The notes under the pieces: generated by a model
What the model was told of the DNA's origin: nothing
The model's input: the letters and a program-made list of their open reading frames with translations, nothing else
The model's database searches: none
Part shown: positions 16,908 through 26,960 of the stretch, in pieces
Position numbering within the stretch: position 1 is the first letter of the stretch
How the letters are laid out: every line of letters begins with the position of its first letter
Position numbers and translations under genes: made by a program
NCBI GenBank assembly: GCA_913009825.1
Contig: CAJVYQ010000013.1
Coordinates: forward strand, 1 to 64,000
Origin: an uncultured Deferribacteres bacterium
GTDB taxonomy: Bacteria > Zhuqueibacterota > JdFR-76 > DREG01
Length of the DNA: 64,000 bases
Reading direction: 5' to 3'

Positions 16908-18098
16908 CTATTCGTCCAGTGCTACGATGGGAAACGAAGTCAGGCCCATTTTTTTCGCCATCATGCCCGGGTCAGCCTCTTCGGCCGGCATGTCTTCATA
17001 AACCAGAGCAAGCAAGTTGCCGCCGGGGTACAGCCCGTTATTGGTGACCTTGCGTATGTCGTGGTCATGAAATGTCCAGATACCGCGGTTCTTGCCTTCG
17101 ATGATGATGTCCAGAGTTTTGCCCGGACTCAGGCGCAGTGCATTCATTTGCCACGGCTGCGGCAGCGGCAGACCATCGTCGCATACCTGCCAGAAATCAT
17201 GGCCGTGTAAATGCAGGTAATGTTCTTCCGTGCCGCCGTTGATCAGTCGTACTCGTATGTTTTCATTTTCACGGATGTACAGGTTTGGCGTAGACGGATA
17301 GGACTTGCCGTTTACCGTAAACCAGTTTGGCTCCGGCAATTCAGCAGGCGCCCGGCGATTAACCACGTAAGGCGGCTGATAGCCATTTTTTACCGCTTTA
17401 ACTAATTCCTCTTTCGAATCAAAGACGGCAAAACGCTCTTTGTTAAATCGTCCGTTCTTCATCAAATAGGTGCGTTCTTTCATCCGCTCCAGCATACTGT
17501 TCAGTTCATTACGGATAAAGTTGACGTCATGCGCCGAATAGAGAAGTGTATATTCCCGTTCATAAGGAAACTGTTTTTGGACCGGGTCATCCGGGTTTTC
17601 GACGATTAAACTGCCGTACATGCCGGACTGCATGTGCAGCAGCGTTCCCCAATGGCAATGGTAAAAATGGGTGCCATAGGGTTCGGCGACAAACTCGTAT
17701 ACAAACTGCTGTCCCTGCATTACCGGCATCTGGTTAACATAGGGAACGCCATCCATGCGCCAGGGGACGTGCAGCCCGTGCCAATGGATAGTATGGTTAA
17801 GCTCGGTTTTGTTCTTGAAAATTACCCGTACTTTATCGCCCTGATTCACCCGGATCTCCGGCCCCGGCACCTGATTATTAAAAGCCAGAGTGTGCAATGT
17901 GAAACCGGGGACCAGCTCCTGCCCGTAAATGTCGACAAAAAGCTCGAACACTTTGACGTCTCCGTCCATTTGTGGATTTAATACGGATGGCAGTCTTTTT
18001 TGGTTTGATGCTTTGGTCTCCTGCGCCAACAGGGTCTGCGGCGCCAAAGCTATGGATGAGACAACCGCCCCAGCCTTAAAAAAATCTCTTCGATTCAT
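16908..18098 (-). CDS. Two-domain multicopper oxidase, Tat-exported
   Basis: A 396-residue protein with a Tat signal (NRRDFFK at 3-9). Domain 1 contains HWHG and HFYHCHWGTLLHMQSGM, which supplies a type 1 copper site (His, Cys, His, Met) as well as trinuclear-cluster histidines. Domain 2 has HLHGHDF and HDHD, contributing cluster His but no Cys. The blue-copper centre is thus only in the first domain, as in type C two-domain laccases and copper nitrite reductases; trimer formation would be needed to build the cluster. Eight cluster histidines are present, favouring oxidase over nitrite reductase activity. GGGAGGT precedes the ATG at 18098. It lies upstream of the barrel gene in a copper-related region, so Cu(I) oxidation in the periplasm is likely. 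Confidence 0.87.
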   Translation of the reverse strand: MNRRDFFKAGAVVSSIALAPQTLLAQETKASNQKRLPSVLNPQMDGDVKVFELFVDIYGQELVPGFTLHTLAFNNQVPGPEIRVNQGDKVRVIFKNKTELNHTIHWHGLHVPWRMDGVPYVNQMPVMQGQQFVYEFVAEPYGTHFYHCHWGTLLHMQSGMYGSLIVENPDDPVQKQFPYEREYTLLYSAHDVNFIRNELNSMLERMKERTYLMKNGRFNKERFAVFDSKEELVKAVKNGYQPPYVVNRRAPAELPEPNWFTVNGKSYPSTPNLYIRENENIRVRLINGGTEEHYLHLHGHDFWQVCDDGLPLPQPWQMNALRLSPGKTLDIIIEGKNRGIWTFHDHDIRKVTNNGLYPGGNLLALVYEDMPAEEADPGMMAKKMGLTSFPIVALDE

Positions 18099-18262
18099 TA
18101 AGATACCTCCCTTGGTTTGGTCAGGATAATTGATCGCTTAAAAATGTCTGAAAACAGTTGCCGGCAAGTTTTCTGAAGAAACAATTGGCAATTTGCTTTG
18201 TTGAATCGTGTTTCCTGTCCGGCGAATGATTACGATGGTTGTTTTGGGGTAAACAAAACCAT

Positions 18263-18457
18263 TTATTTTTTAGAAGGCCAACATAACGCCCGCTTTTCCG
18301 GCAGTATATGCTCCATTAGCAGCAGTCTGCTATTCAGCTTGAGAATCAGCTGAATCTCCTGCAAAGCCGCCCAGGGACGGGGGATTGAACAAAAAACAAA
18401 TGTGCCGATAACCATGTCAAACGTATCATCGGGAAAGGCGGGATTTCCCGCATCCAT
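18263..18457 (-). pseudogene. Internal fragment of a class I methyltransferase
   Basis: The 64-codon frame reads like the middle of a UbiE/Methyltransf_11 protein: LPFPDD-like (AFPDDTFDMVIGTFVFCSI), then ALQEIQLILKLNSRLLLMEHILPEKRA. The SAM-binding glycine-rich motif that should precede it and the C-terminal part that should follow are absent. No start with a ribosome binding site is present. It is the remnant of a deleted methyltransferase gene. Confidence 0.65.
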
Positions 18458-18463
18458 CTACAG

Positions 18464-18949
18464 CAGACAGGCGTTCCATGATATTTTAAAACTTTGCCGT
18501 GCCGTTATAACGCTGACGGGGAAAGACAGTTTTCCGGTCTGACATTTTATAATCCTTTTTTATTCATAAAGTTCAATATTCATGCCAGAAAATAATAACA
18601 GGTCTTAGTCCTGTAATAACAGCGTATTATAAATATTCACCAAAATGTAAAAGCAGCAAAATTGGAGAATAATCTACAATGGTTGATGAATATTCGTAAG
18701 CGATCACAGGAGTAAAAATTAACATTCGCCTGAAGCTAAAGCAACAGGATTAAATATGGAAGCACCCTAAAGGGCGCTTTAGCGTCCTGCCACTTTTGAG
18801 CCTGAGGATTTATTCTCAGGCGGTAATGAGACAGACTACTCCCTCGAATCACCCTCCCATTCGCGCCAAACCACGTTTTACACTCTGAACCGGACACAAA
18901 AACAGAAACCGTTATTCAATAAAGTAAAATGTTACCCAATTTCCGGAGA
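18464..18949. other. Intergenic region with palindromic element
   Basis: About 485 bp. It includes a hairpin GCCTGAG-8 nt-CTCAGGC at 18800-18821, beside AAGGGCGCTTTAGCG at about 18770-18784. Similar motifs (GCTTTAGCGTCC, then a GCCTCGTGG hairpin) recur at 30050-30190, so this is one copy of a dispersed element. No gene was recognised. Confidence 0.55.
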
Positions 18950-20632
18950 CTACTTGTTCTTTCCCTCTGCCATTTTCTTCTTCTCTTCCTCAACCAATAC
19001 ACGGCGCAGAACTTTGCCAATCATACTTTTGGGCAGTTCTTTTCTGATCTCCACCATTTTGGGTATCTTAAACTTTGCCAATTTGTCTTTGCAAAATTCG
19101 ATGATCTCTTCTTCCGTTGCCGTTTGCCCTGCTTTGAGAATCACGTAAGCTTTCACAGTTTCTCCGCGGTATGCGTCCGGAATACCGGCGACGGCGGCTT
19201 CTTCAATTTTAGGATGCTGGAACAGCACCTCTTCCACTTCCCGCGGGTAAATATTGAACCCGCTGGCAATAATCATATCCTTCTTACGATCAACGATGAA
19301 AAAATAACCGTCATCATCCACCCTGGCCATATCACCGGTATACAGCCAACCGTCGTGGAGAACCTGCGAAGTTTCATCAGGGCGCTGCCAGTACTCTTTC
19401 ATGATTTGCGGTCCTTTCACCGCCAGTTCTCCGATTTCGCCGATGGGTAATTCTTTCAATGTTTTAGAATCTACGATCATCGAATCTGTTGATGGAAACG
19501 GAATACCGATGGAACCTTCTTTTCTGAGCCCATGAATGGGATTTGCATGTGTGACAGGCGACGCTTCGGAAAGACCGTATCCTTCCACCAACCTGCCGCC
19601 GGTAATTGCTTCAAACTGTTTTTGCACTTCTACGGGTAATGCGGCTCCACCGCTGATGCAGGCTTTTATGAAACTTAAGTTATATTTTTTTACTTCCGGA
19701 TAATTATTGATGGCGATATACATGGTTGGTACGCCCGGAAAAATTGTCACTCTATTCTTTTGTATCGCATCCAGAATCATCTTAATTTCAAATCTTGGCA
19801 CTAAAATCGCTTTCGCTCTGGAGATAAGCGACAGATGCAGGCAGGTTGTCATACCGTAACTATGAAAAAACGGCAGCGCCGAGAGGATCATTTCCTGCCC
19901 TTCAACAATATCCGTCACCCAATGTTTTGTCTGAAAAGCATTGGCAACTAAGTTTTTATGGGTGAGAACGGCGCCTTTGGACACTCCGGTTGTGCCCCCG
20001 GTGTAAAGAAACATGGCAACATCATCGGGTTTCACGTCCACTTTTTCTGCACGCCGGTATTTCTTTTTCATCAGATCCTGAAAGAAGAAGACCCCTTCTT
20101 CCGGATTCACTTTTACGTAGTTACCCTCTTTTTTTTCTTTTATGGGATATAACAATTTCAACAGTCCGGGCAGATATTCTTTCACACCGGTCACAACAAT
20201 ATTTTTAATTTTTGTATCTTTCCAAACAGATTTCACCCGGTTAAATAACAGATTCAGGATTACAATATATTCGGCGCCGCTGTTATTCAACTGATACTGA
20301 ATCTCCCGCTCAACATATAGAGGATTCGTCGGTACAATGATGCCGCCCAATTTCATGACCGCAAAATGTACAATGGGATACTGCGGCAGATTCGGCAGCA
20401 TAATGGCCACACGGGTTTCTTTGCGTACCCCCATGTCATACAAAGCGTCGGCAAATTGATCCACATAAGCCAATACCTGTTTGTAAGTGAATGTTTTGCC
20501 AAAAAAACCATAAGCGGATTGATTCGGGTAATCTCTCGCAGCTTCAACTAACAAATCGTAATAAGTAGCTTCCGGTATCTCCACGGTTTCCGGAACAGTT
20601 TTTTCGTAGTGTTTCAGCCAAATATTTTTCAT
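18950..20632 (-). CDS. Long-chain fatty acid--CoA ligase (FadD-like)
   Basis: A 560-residue AMP-forming acyl-CoA synthetase. It shows the P-loop YTGGTTGVSKGAVLTH (about residues 212-227), the A5-type motif VEGYGLSEASPVTHAN, YTGDMARVDDDGYFFIVDRKKDMII, and the C-terminal catalytic lysine region PKSMIGKVLRRVL. Length and motifs match FadD proteins, which activate fatty acids with ATP and CoA at the inner face of the membrane. It stands alone between two repeat-rich spacers, with the methyltransferase remnant downstream. Chain-length preference cannot be read from sequence. Confidence 0.92.
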   Translation of the reverse strand: MKNIWLKHYEKTVPETVEIPEATYYDLLVEAARDYPNQSAYGFFGKTFTYKQVLAYVDQFADALYDMGVRKETRVAIMLPNLPQYPIVHFAVMKLGGIIVPTNPLYVEREIQYQLNNSGAEYIVILNLLFNRVKSVWKDTKIKNIVVTGVKEYLPGLLKLLYPIKEKKEGNYVKVNPEEGVFFFQDLMKKKYRRAEKVDVKPDDVAMFLYTGGTTGVSKGAVLTHKNLVANAFQTKHWVTDIVEGQEMILSALPFFHSYGMTTCLHLSLISRAKAILVPRFEIKMILDAIQKNRVTIFPGVPTMYIAINNYPEVKKYNLSFIKACISGGAALPVEVQKQFEAITGGRLVEGYGLSEASPVTHANPIHGLRKEGSIGIPFPSTDSMIVDSKTLKELPIGEIGELAVKGPQIMKEYWQRPDETSQVLHDGWLYTGDMARVDDDGYFFIVDRKKDMIIASGFNIYPREVEEVLFQHPKIEEAAVAGIPDAYRGETVKAYVILKAGQTATEEEIIEFCKDKLAKFKIPKMVEIRKELPKSMIGKVLRRVLVEEEKKKMAEGKNK

Positions 20633-21629
20633 ATTTTTTCTCCTTCAATTTGATGAAAGACAAGGATGATGAACTCATAAAAAGTTGACAAGTCAAAAAT
20701 ACAATCAACATATAGTACTGAATACATTCATTCATGCGCCATATATAGATTCATTCTCAATTTTCAGAACTTTTTACGAGTACGTCAAGGATTACTTGCG
20801 AAAATAATCCATCTATTCAGACAAAAAAAACAACCAGGGTTCTGAGAAACAAAATCGATAATTTTACAAAAAGAAAAAAGCAGTATTCAAGTTAAGGTTG
20901 ATTAAAGAATTACAAATTTTAGAGTTCAATAATAAGTTTTGGTCTGCCATAATTAAAAATTAAGCAATGACAGGAAAAGAAGCAAGAAAAAAAAATTGGC
21001 CGCAGAATTGAATTGCCACAGAAAAAAATAGAAGTCTCAATTTAATTTTGTGTACTACTTTAGTTTTGGGGTAACATTTTAGTTCTTTAACCTGAAATAT
21101 TCTTCAGCCACCAAGTCACCAAGACACAAAGTTTTAAAACAGTGAACAAAAGTAGCAGTGTCACAAGTCCCGTTAGGGACAAAATGTTTGTAGTATTCGG
21201 AATGATAAAGAGACAAAAGTCGCGCAGCGACGACATGTGAAATGTGAGAATATAATTTGAAATCCGGGCGCTATTGATTCCGGAAAAAAATATAATATAG
21301 TTTTTCAAAAGACTAATATTTTGCGTTTTTTGACAAAATCTGCGTCCTCTGCGCCTCTGCGTTAAAAAACAACGTTCTAAAACGCGGTGACGCAGAGAAA
21401 TTGAAAAAAAATTGGGGAATAAAAACAGTTGGCAACTATTTAGTGTCTGTCCGAAAACTCCGTTTTTCTGTCATTTCCGAGTGATTTTATCGGCCTGTCT
21501 GTTGCACACAGGCCGATAAAAACATCAGGGAAGGACAGGTTGCCTGATAATTGTTGTTTTCAAAAAACTAAAGTGTTACAATTTTGTATGCAATTATCTT
21601 GGCGGCTTTTCTTTTCTGTGGCCAAAAAT
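20633..21629. other. Intergenic region with nested repeat elements
   Basis: About 1 kb without a gene. From 21071 to 21579 it holds a composite element (separate entry). The part from 20633 to 21070 is AT-rich with no recognised feature apart from the promoter region expected for the acyl-CoA ligase gene. Confidence 0.6.
21071..21579. mobile_element. Composite non-autonomous element with 18-bp terminal inverted repeats
   Basis: Left end GTAACATTTTAGTTCTTT and right end AAAAAACTAAAGTGTTAC are inverted copies with about 16 of 18 matches, 509 bp apart. Inside are three other repeat types seen elsewhere: a CACCAAGACACAAAG segment (21110), a CTCTGCGCCTCTGCG palindrome (21345-21400) and a GTCTGTCCGAAAA palindrome (21445-21550). 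Short hairpins GTCCC-gtta-GGGAC and GTCGC-gca-GCGAC are also present. There is no coding capacity. Related ends occur at 30220/30576 and 49514/49631. Confidence 0.6.
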
Positions 21630-21665
21630 AAAAAAAGACCCGAAAACAGAAATACTCTCGGGTCT
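21630..21665 (-). terminator. Intrinsic terminator of the nifJ operon
   Basis: On the minus strand AGACCCGA and TCGGGTCT form an 8-bp stem with a 14-nt loop, followed by TTTTTTTATTTTT. It lies about 30 bases after the stop codon of the gene at 21692-22684. Confidence 0.88.
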
Positions 21666-21691
21666 CCCACGGATCAATATAAAAGAGCAGA

Positions 21692-22684
21692 TCAATATTT
21701 GTAATTATTGAGCGCCTTGATATAGTTTGCCCTTTCGAAAGCGGCAGGTTCGGCAATAGATTTTCGGCACATACTCCCTTTCATCTGCGCTACCGATTCA
21801 TACTCATTCGTCTCCATCCAGTTTAACATGTTCTCGATCACGGTGTGAATGTGGGAAATTCCGTTCTTGAGTAAAGCGGAGCACATCATGGTGACATCCG
21901 CGCCGACCATGATCATCTTGACCGCGTCTTCTGCCGTATGAATTCCCGATGTTGCCGCCAAACTTGCTTTTATTCGCCCATAAAGAATACCGATCCAGCG
22001 GAGCGAAAGCAGGATATCTTCGGATGAACTCAGATTGACTTTCGGTTCCACCTGCAATTCCGCAAGATTCAGATCCGGTTGATAGAAACGGTTGAAGAGA
22101 ACAAATCCATCTGAGCCGGCTTCTTCAAGTTTTCGGATCATGTAAGAGACGTTACTAAAAAACGGGCTTAATTTTACAGCAACAGGGATTTTTACACTGC
22201 TCTTTACGGTTTTGACATCATCAATGTACATGTTCTCGATGTCATTCCCCGTTAAACCCGGATCGGTTGGAATGTAGTAAATATTCAATTCCAGAGCATC
22301 GGCGCCGGCATCTTCAATCTCTTTGGCATAATCCATCCATCCGCCTTTGGAAACACCATTCAAGCTGCCAATTACCGGGATCGATATTGTTTCCTTCACT
22401 TTGCGAATATGTTCCAGATATTCTTCTGCGCCCAGTGAGAATTCACCGACAACCGGAAAATAAGAAAGAGCCTCGGAAAAACTGTTTGTTCCGGCAGTTA
22501 GAAATTGATCCAATTCTTCCGCTTCCTGATTGATCTGTTCTTCAAAAAGAGAATGGATAACTACCGCACCGGCACCGGCATCTTCCATTTTTTTGATATT
22601 AGCCAATTCTTTGCAAAGCGGAGAAGCGGATGGTACAACCGGATTTTTTAGTTTCAGATTCAGATAATTTGTCGTTAAATCCAT
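21692..22684 (-). CDS. Dihydroorotate dehydrogenase-like flavoprotein
   Basis: A 330-residue FMN-dependent TIM-barrel protein of the dihydroorotate dehydrogenase-like family. Seen: start LKLKNPVVPSASPLCKE, the FMN/substrate region GSLNGVSKGGW, LELNIYYIPTD, IPVAVKLSPFFSN, LFNRFYQPDLN, and the C-terminal phosphate-binding region TSGIHTAEDAVKMIMVGADVTMMCSALLKNG. Usual DHODs have SPNT near the active site; here the region differs, so the substrate may not be dihydroorotate. The start at 22684 has AGGA six bases upstream. It follows nifJ by 31 bases and precedes a terminator; such DHOD-like genes are often co-operonic with pyruvate:ferredoxin oxidoreductase, suggesting an electron-transfer role with ferredoxin. 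Confidence 0.85.
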   Translation of the reverse strand: MDLTTNYLNLKLKNPVVPSASPLCKELANIKKMEDAGAGAVVIHSLFEEQINQEAEELDQFLTAGTNSFSEALSYFPVVGEFSLGAEEYLEHIRKVKETISIPVIGSLNGVSKGGWMDYAKEIEDAGADALELNIYYIPTDPGLTGNDIENMYIDDVKTVKSSVKIPVAVKLSPFFSNVSYMIRKLEEAGSDGFVLFNRFYQPDLNLAELQVEPKVNLSSSEDILLSLRWIGILYGRIKASLAATSGIHTAEDAVKMIMVGADVTMMCSALLKNGISHIHTVIENMLNWMETNEYESVAQMKGSMCRKSIAEPAAFERANYIKALNNYKY

Positions 22685-22715
22685 CATTTTCCTCATTTAT
22701 TTTTAAATGATATTT

Positions 22716-25700
22716 TTATTCTTCACCGTTTTTATAACTCATTTGAGCCATTTGCTCGTACAGCGCCCAGCGTGAAGTTACCTCTTTCTGAGCTTTTTCA
22801 ATCAATTCCCCGGCGGCTTTCGGTTTTAACTTGGTTAACATTTTGTACCGGGTTTCTGTATATGCGTAATCTTTCAGATTGATTTTGGGTTTTCGCGAAT
22901 CCAGTTTCAGCGGATTTTTACCCTCTTTTGCCATCCCGGGATTGTATCTGAAAATCGGCCAGTACCCGCTGTCAACCGCAGCTTTCTGATGCTGCATCCC
23001 TTTACTCATATCGAAACCGTGGGCAATACAATGGCTGTATGCGATGATGATCGACGGACCGTCGTAAGCTTCGGCTTCCAGAAAAGCCCGCAACGTTTGC
23101 AGGTCATTCGCACCCATGGCAACTTTTGCTACATAAACGTAACCGTATGTCATAGCCAGCATGGCCAGATCTTTTTTGGGAGTCGGTTTTCCACCGGCGG
23201 CAAATTTCGCCACACCTGCCATCGGTGTAGCTTTGGACATCTGGCCACCCGTGTTGGAATAAACTTCCGTATCCAAAACCAGCAGGTTCACATTTTTACC
23301 GGATGCCAAAACATGGTCTAAACCGCCGTAACCGATATCGTAAGCCCAACCGTCGCCGCCGACGACCCAAACACTCTTTTTGACAAGATATCCGGCAAGA
23401 GATAATAACTGCCTGGCTTTTGCGCCATCCTTGTCTTTAAGAATAGATTCCAGTTTTTCCACTCGTTTCCGTTGTTCGGAAATCCCGGCTTCTGTGTTTT
23501 GATCGGCGTGCAGAATTTCATTCTCAAGTTCCTGACCAATTTCAGACGCCAATTCAGTCAGCAACTCTCTTGCGTGGATATTTTGCTTGTCGATACTCAG
23601 ACGAAATCCCAAACCGAATTCCGCGTTGTCTTCGAAAAGTGAATTGTTCCAGGCCGGCCCGCGCCCCTCTGCATTTACGGAATAGGGGGTTGTCGGCAGA
23701 TTACCGCCGTAAATGGACGAACAACCGGTAGCGTTGGCAATCACCGCCCGGTCACCGAATAACTGAGTCAATAGTTTGATATACGGGGTTTCACCGCATC
23801 CGGCACAGGCTCCGGAAAATTCAAATAGCGGCTGCAGGAATTGGGAACCTTTTATAGTATCAACTTTCACCTCGTTTCTATCAACTTCCGGCAAAGAGAG
23901 GAAAAATTCCCAATTTTCGCTTTCCTGTTTGCGTAAAGGAATCTGCGGCGCCATATTCAGCGCTTTAAAACCGATCCGTTGTTTATCCTTCGCCGGACAG
24001 ACATCCACACAAAGCCCGCATCCGGTACAATCTTCCGGGGCCACCTGGATATTATATTTCATACCCGGCAATTCTTTGCCTTTGTAATCCATCGATTTAA
24101 ATGTGGGCGGTGCATCATCCACATATTGGGCAGCAAATGCTTTAATCCGAATTGATGCATGGGGACAAACCATTGCACACTTGCCACACTGAATACAGAT
24201 TTCCGGTTCCCATACCGGAATTTCCATGGCGATATTTCTTTTTTCCCACTGGGTTGTGGCCGTCGGAAATGTACCGTCTTCAGGAAAAGCGCTCACAGGC
24301 AGATCATCTCCGTCACCCGACATGATTCTTGCCGTTAGATTTTTCACAAATTCGGGAGCTTTTTCGGAAACAACAGGCGGCATTTCGATGGTGCCGGTTG
24401 CTTTAGCAGGGATGTCAATTTTGTGCAAATTTGCTAATGACTGATCTACAGCATGAAAATTTTTCTGAACAACTTCTTCACCTTTTTTGCCGTACGTCTT
24501 TTTGATAGCCTGCTTGATGGCATCGATCGCTTCGTCTTTCGGCAGCACACCGGAAATGGCAAAAAAACAGGTCTGCATGATGGTATTAATCCGGGCGCCC
24601 ATCCCGGTGGCTTTAGCGACTTCATAGCCATCGATCACATAAAATTTCAACTTTTTGTCGATGATTTGTTGCTGAACTTTGCGGGGGATTTTATCCCATA
24701 CTTCATCTTTATTATAAGGAGCGTTCAATAAAAACACCGCGCCTTCCCGGGCATTCTTCAGCATATCATATTTTTCCAGAAAACTGAACTGATGGCAGGC
24801 GATGAAATTAGCATTACTGATAAGGTAGGACGAATGAATCTGTGCCGGGCCGAAACGAAGATGGGAAACGGTAACTGCGCCGGCTTTTTTCGAATCGTAA
24901 ACAAAATAACCCTGGGCGTAATTATTAGTTCCCTCTCCGATAATTTTAATTGAATTTTTATTGGCGCCCACGGTTCCGTCAGAACCCAGACCGTAAAATA
25001 AGCCGCGAACCACATTATCTTTTTCGATGCTGAATTTGGGATCATATTCAAGGCTGGTGTTCGTGACATCGTCGTAAATGCCAATGGTAAAATGATTTTT
25101 CGGTTTATCTTTTTTCAATTCATCCAAAACGCCTTTCACCATGGCAGGAGTAAATTCTTTGGATGATAAACCGTAACGTCCGCCTACGACTCGCGGCATG
25201 GCTGCCAACGGTAAAAAATCATCTGTTTGTGCTTCATTTAATGAATTGACGATATCCATATACATCGGTTCACCGGAGGCTCCCGGTTCTTTGGTTCTGT
25301 CCAGCACGGCAATTTTTTTAACCGTTTCAGGTAGCGAATCGACAAAATGTTTGACGGAAAAAGGCCGGAACAGGCGTACTTTCAACAAACCAACTTTTTC
25401 ACCCTGAGCCTGTAAATATGCCACGGTTTCGGAAGCAGCTTCGGCCCCGGATCCCATCATGATGATGATGCGCTCTGCATCGGGCGCCCCGACGTAATCA
25501 AATAGATGATATTGCCTGCCGGTGATGGAGGCAAATTTGTCCATTGCATCCTGAACAATGTCCGGACAGGCTAAATAGTACTTGTTGACCATCTCCCGTG
25601 CCTGAAAGAACACGTCCGGGTTTTGAGCCGAACCGCGCAATACAGGATGATCGGGATTGAGTGCACGCGAACGATGAGCAAAAACCAATTCATCGTCGAT

Positions 25701-26282
25701 CATCGCTTTCATGTCTTCATCGGTCAACTGTTCGATTTTTTGCACCTCATGGGATACGCGAAAACCGTCAAAAAAATGCACAAACGGCAGCCTGGCTTTC
25801 AGCGTGGCCGCCTGTGCAATTAGTGCAAAATCCATCACTTCCTGCACGGAATTTGACGATAACAGACCAAAACCTGTCGCTCGTGTGGCCATCACATCGC
25901 TGTGGTCACCAAAAATAGAGAGCGCATGAGTGGCTATGGTCCGGGCGGCAACATGAAAAACTGTGGCGGTTAATTCACCGGCAATTTTGAACATATTGGG
26001 AATCATCAGTAAAAGCCCCTGGGATGCCGTAAATGTGGTTGTCAGGGCGCCTGTCTGTAACGCACCGTGAACCGCTCCGGAAGCGCCGCCCTCACTTTGC
26101 ATTTCCGTTACCGAAGGAATGGTACCCCAAATATTTTTTATTTCTCGCGCCGACCATTCATCAGCCCATTCTCCCATATTCGAGGAAGGTGTAATCGGAT
26201 AAATAGCAACTATCTCGTTTGTTTTGTGAGCGACATAAGCTGCCGCTTCGTTACCATCGATCATCACCATTTTTCTTTTCAT
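22716..26282 (-). CDS. nifJ: Pyruvate:ferredoxin (flavodoxin) oxidoreductase
   Basis: A 1188-residue single-chain enzyme that oxidises pyruvate with CoA to acetyl-CoA and CO2, reducing ferredoxin or flavodoxin; central to anaerobic metabolism. Domains in order: PFOR N-terminal TPP-pyrimidine domain (IYPITPSSNMGEWADEW), domain II, gamma domain (GLGSDGTVGANKNSIKI), 2x4Fe-4S ferredoxin domain (CIQCGKCAMVCPH and CTGCGLCVDVCPAK, about residues 690-770), and TPP-diphosphate domain (GACAGCGETPYIKLL, GGDGWAYDIGYGGLDH, TEVYSNTGGQMSKATP). Length matches the family (about 1170-1190). It is first in an operon with the DHOD-like gene and a terminator. Confidence 0.97.
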   Translation of the reverse strand: MKRKMVMIDGNEAAAYVAHKTNEIVAIYPITPSSNMGEWADEWSAREIKNIWGTIPSVTEMQSEGGASGAVHGALQTGALTTTFTASQGLLLMIPNMFKIAGELTATVFHVAARTIATHALSIFGDHSDVMATRATGFGLLSSNSVQEVMDFALIAQAATLKARLPFVHFFDGFRVSHEVQKIEQLTDEDMKAMIDDELVFAHRSRALNPDHPVLRGSAQNPDVFFQAREMVNKYYLACPDIVQDAMDKFASITGRQYHLFDYVGAPDAERIIIMMGSGAEAASETVAYLQAQGEKVGLLKVRLFRPFSVKHFVDSLPETVKKIAVLDRTKEPGASGEPMYMDIVNSLNEAQTDDFLPLAAMPRVVGGRYGLSSKEFTPAMVKGVLDELKKDKPKNHFTIGIYDDVTNTSLEYDPKFSIEKDNVVRGLFYGLGSDGTVGANKNSIKIIGEGTNNYAQGYFVYDSKKAGAVTVSHLRFGPAQIHSSYLISNANFIACHQFSFLEKYDMLKNAREGAVFLLNAPYNKDEVWDKIPRKVQQQIIDKKLKFYVIDGYEVAKATGMGARINTIMQTCFFAISGVLPKDEAIDAIKQAIKKTYGKKGEEVVQKNFHAVDQSLANLHKIDIPAKATGTIEMPPVVSEKAPEFVKNLTARIMSGDGDDLPVSAFPEDGTFPTATTQWEKRNIAMEIPVWEPEICIQCGKCAMVCPHASIRIKAFAAQYVDDAPPTFKSMDYKGKELPGMKYNIQVAPEDCTGCGLCVDVCPAKDKQRIGFKALNMAPQIPLRKQESENWEFFLSLPEVDRNEVKVDTIKGSQFLQPLFEFSGACAGCGETPYIKLLTQLFGDRAVIANATGCSSIYGGNLPTTPYSVNAEGRGPAWNNSLFEDNAEFGLGFRLSIDKQNIHARELLTELASEIGQELENEILHADQNTEAGISEQRKRVEKLESILKDKDGAKARQLLSLAGYLVKKSVWVVGGDGWAYDIGYGGLDHVLASGKNVNLLVLDTEVYSNTGGQMSKATPMAGVAKFAAGGKPTPKKDLAMLAMTYGYVYVAKVAMGANDLQTLRAFLEAEAYDGPSIIIAYSHCIAHGFDMSKGMQHQKAAVDSGYWPIFRYNPGMAKEGKNPLKLDSRKPKINLKDYAYTETRYKMLTKLKPKAAGELIEKAQKEVTSRWALYEQMAQMSYKNGEE

Positions 26283-26960
26283 GTTTGATCTCCAAATTCT
26301 TTTTTGGGTTTTATCTGTTGCGTTGTAATTTTCAATTTCATATTTTATAAATAATTAATACAATCTTTCCGGTAATTTATAAACAAGGTTAAGTTAAAAA
26401 AATATGGATAATAATCAATACCTTTTTTGTGATTTGAAGGAACTCGAAAAATTTTGAAGCGAAGTATTCTAAAATACCTTGACGAAGAAAACATGGAACC
26501 GGTAATATTTTGTTGCAAATATTAATCAGACCTAAATTGAGCGATTCTTAGTTTGAAACAACCACCCAAAGAGTTTTGTCATTCTGCCTGCCCGACCGCA
26601 GGCGGGAAAGAATCTTGTTAGTTCTGTGCACTAAACCAACAAGATTCCTACGGAATGACATGAGAATCGCTCAATTCGGGTCAGAAGAATATAGTGGTGT
26701 GATTTATGCGTTGCAAATATAATCCTGGAACGGTCTACCTGGTAATTTTAATTAACAACGAGAACTAAAACAACAGGAAACCGGTATACCTGAATAGTTA
26801 CGAAGCTTTTTTAATAAATTTTCATTTTCATTTTGATATTTTACATGGAATGTTTATTTTAATATTCAACTAATTTTTCAACAACAACTTCATAAATGAT
26901 GAACAAACCTTAACTAATTTAATTTACCTAATCACCCATTGAAAAGGAGGAAACCTTCTT
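26283..26960. other. Intergenic region with a palindromic element
   Basis: About 680 bp separating divergent nifJ and the S9 peptidase gene. It holds one copy of the TAAATTGAGCGATTCT element (26530-26681). The remainder is AT-rich and must contain promoters for both flanking genes, but I cannot point to certain -35/-10 boxes. Confidence 0.6.
26530..26681. repeat. MITE-like palindromic element, family A
   Basis: A 152-bp imperfect palindrome with ends ACCTAAATTGAGCGATTCT and AGAATCGCTCAATTCGGGT. The inner arms include GTCATTCTGCCTGCCCGAC and AACAAGATTCCTACGGAATG. Two other copies are at 40555-40710 (nearly the same, in inverse orientation) and 55007-55137 (shorter core). No coding capacity. 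Confidence 0.8.
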
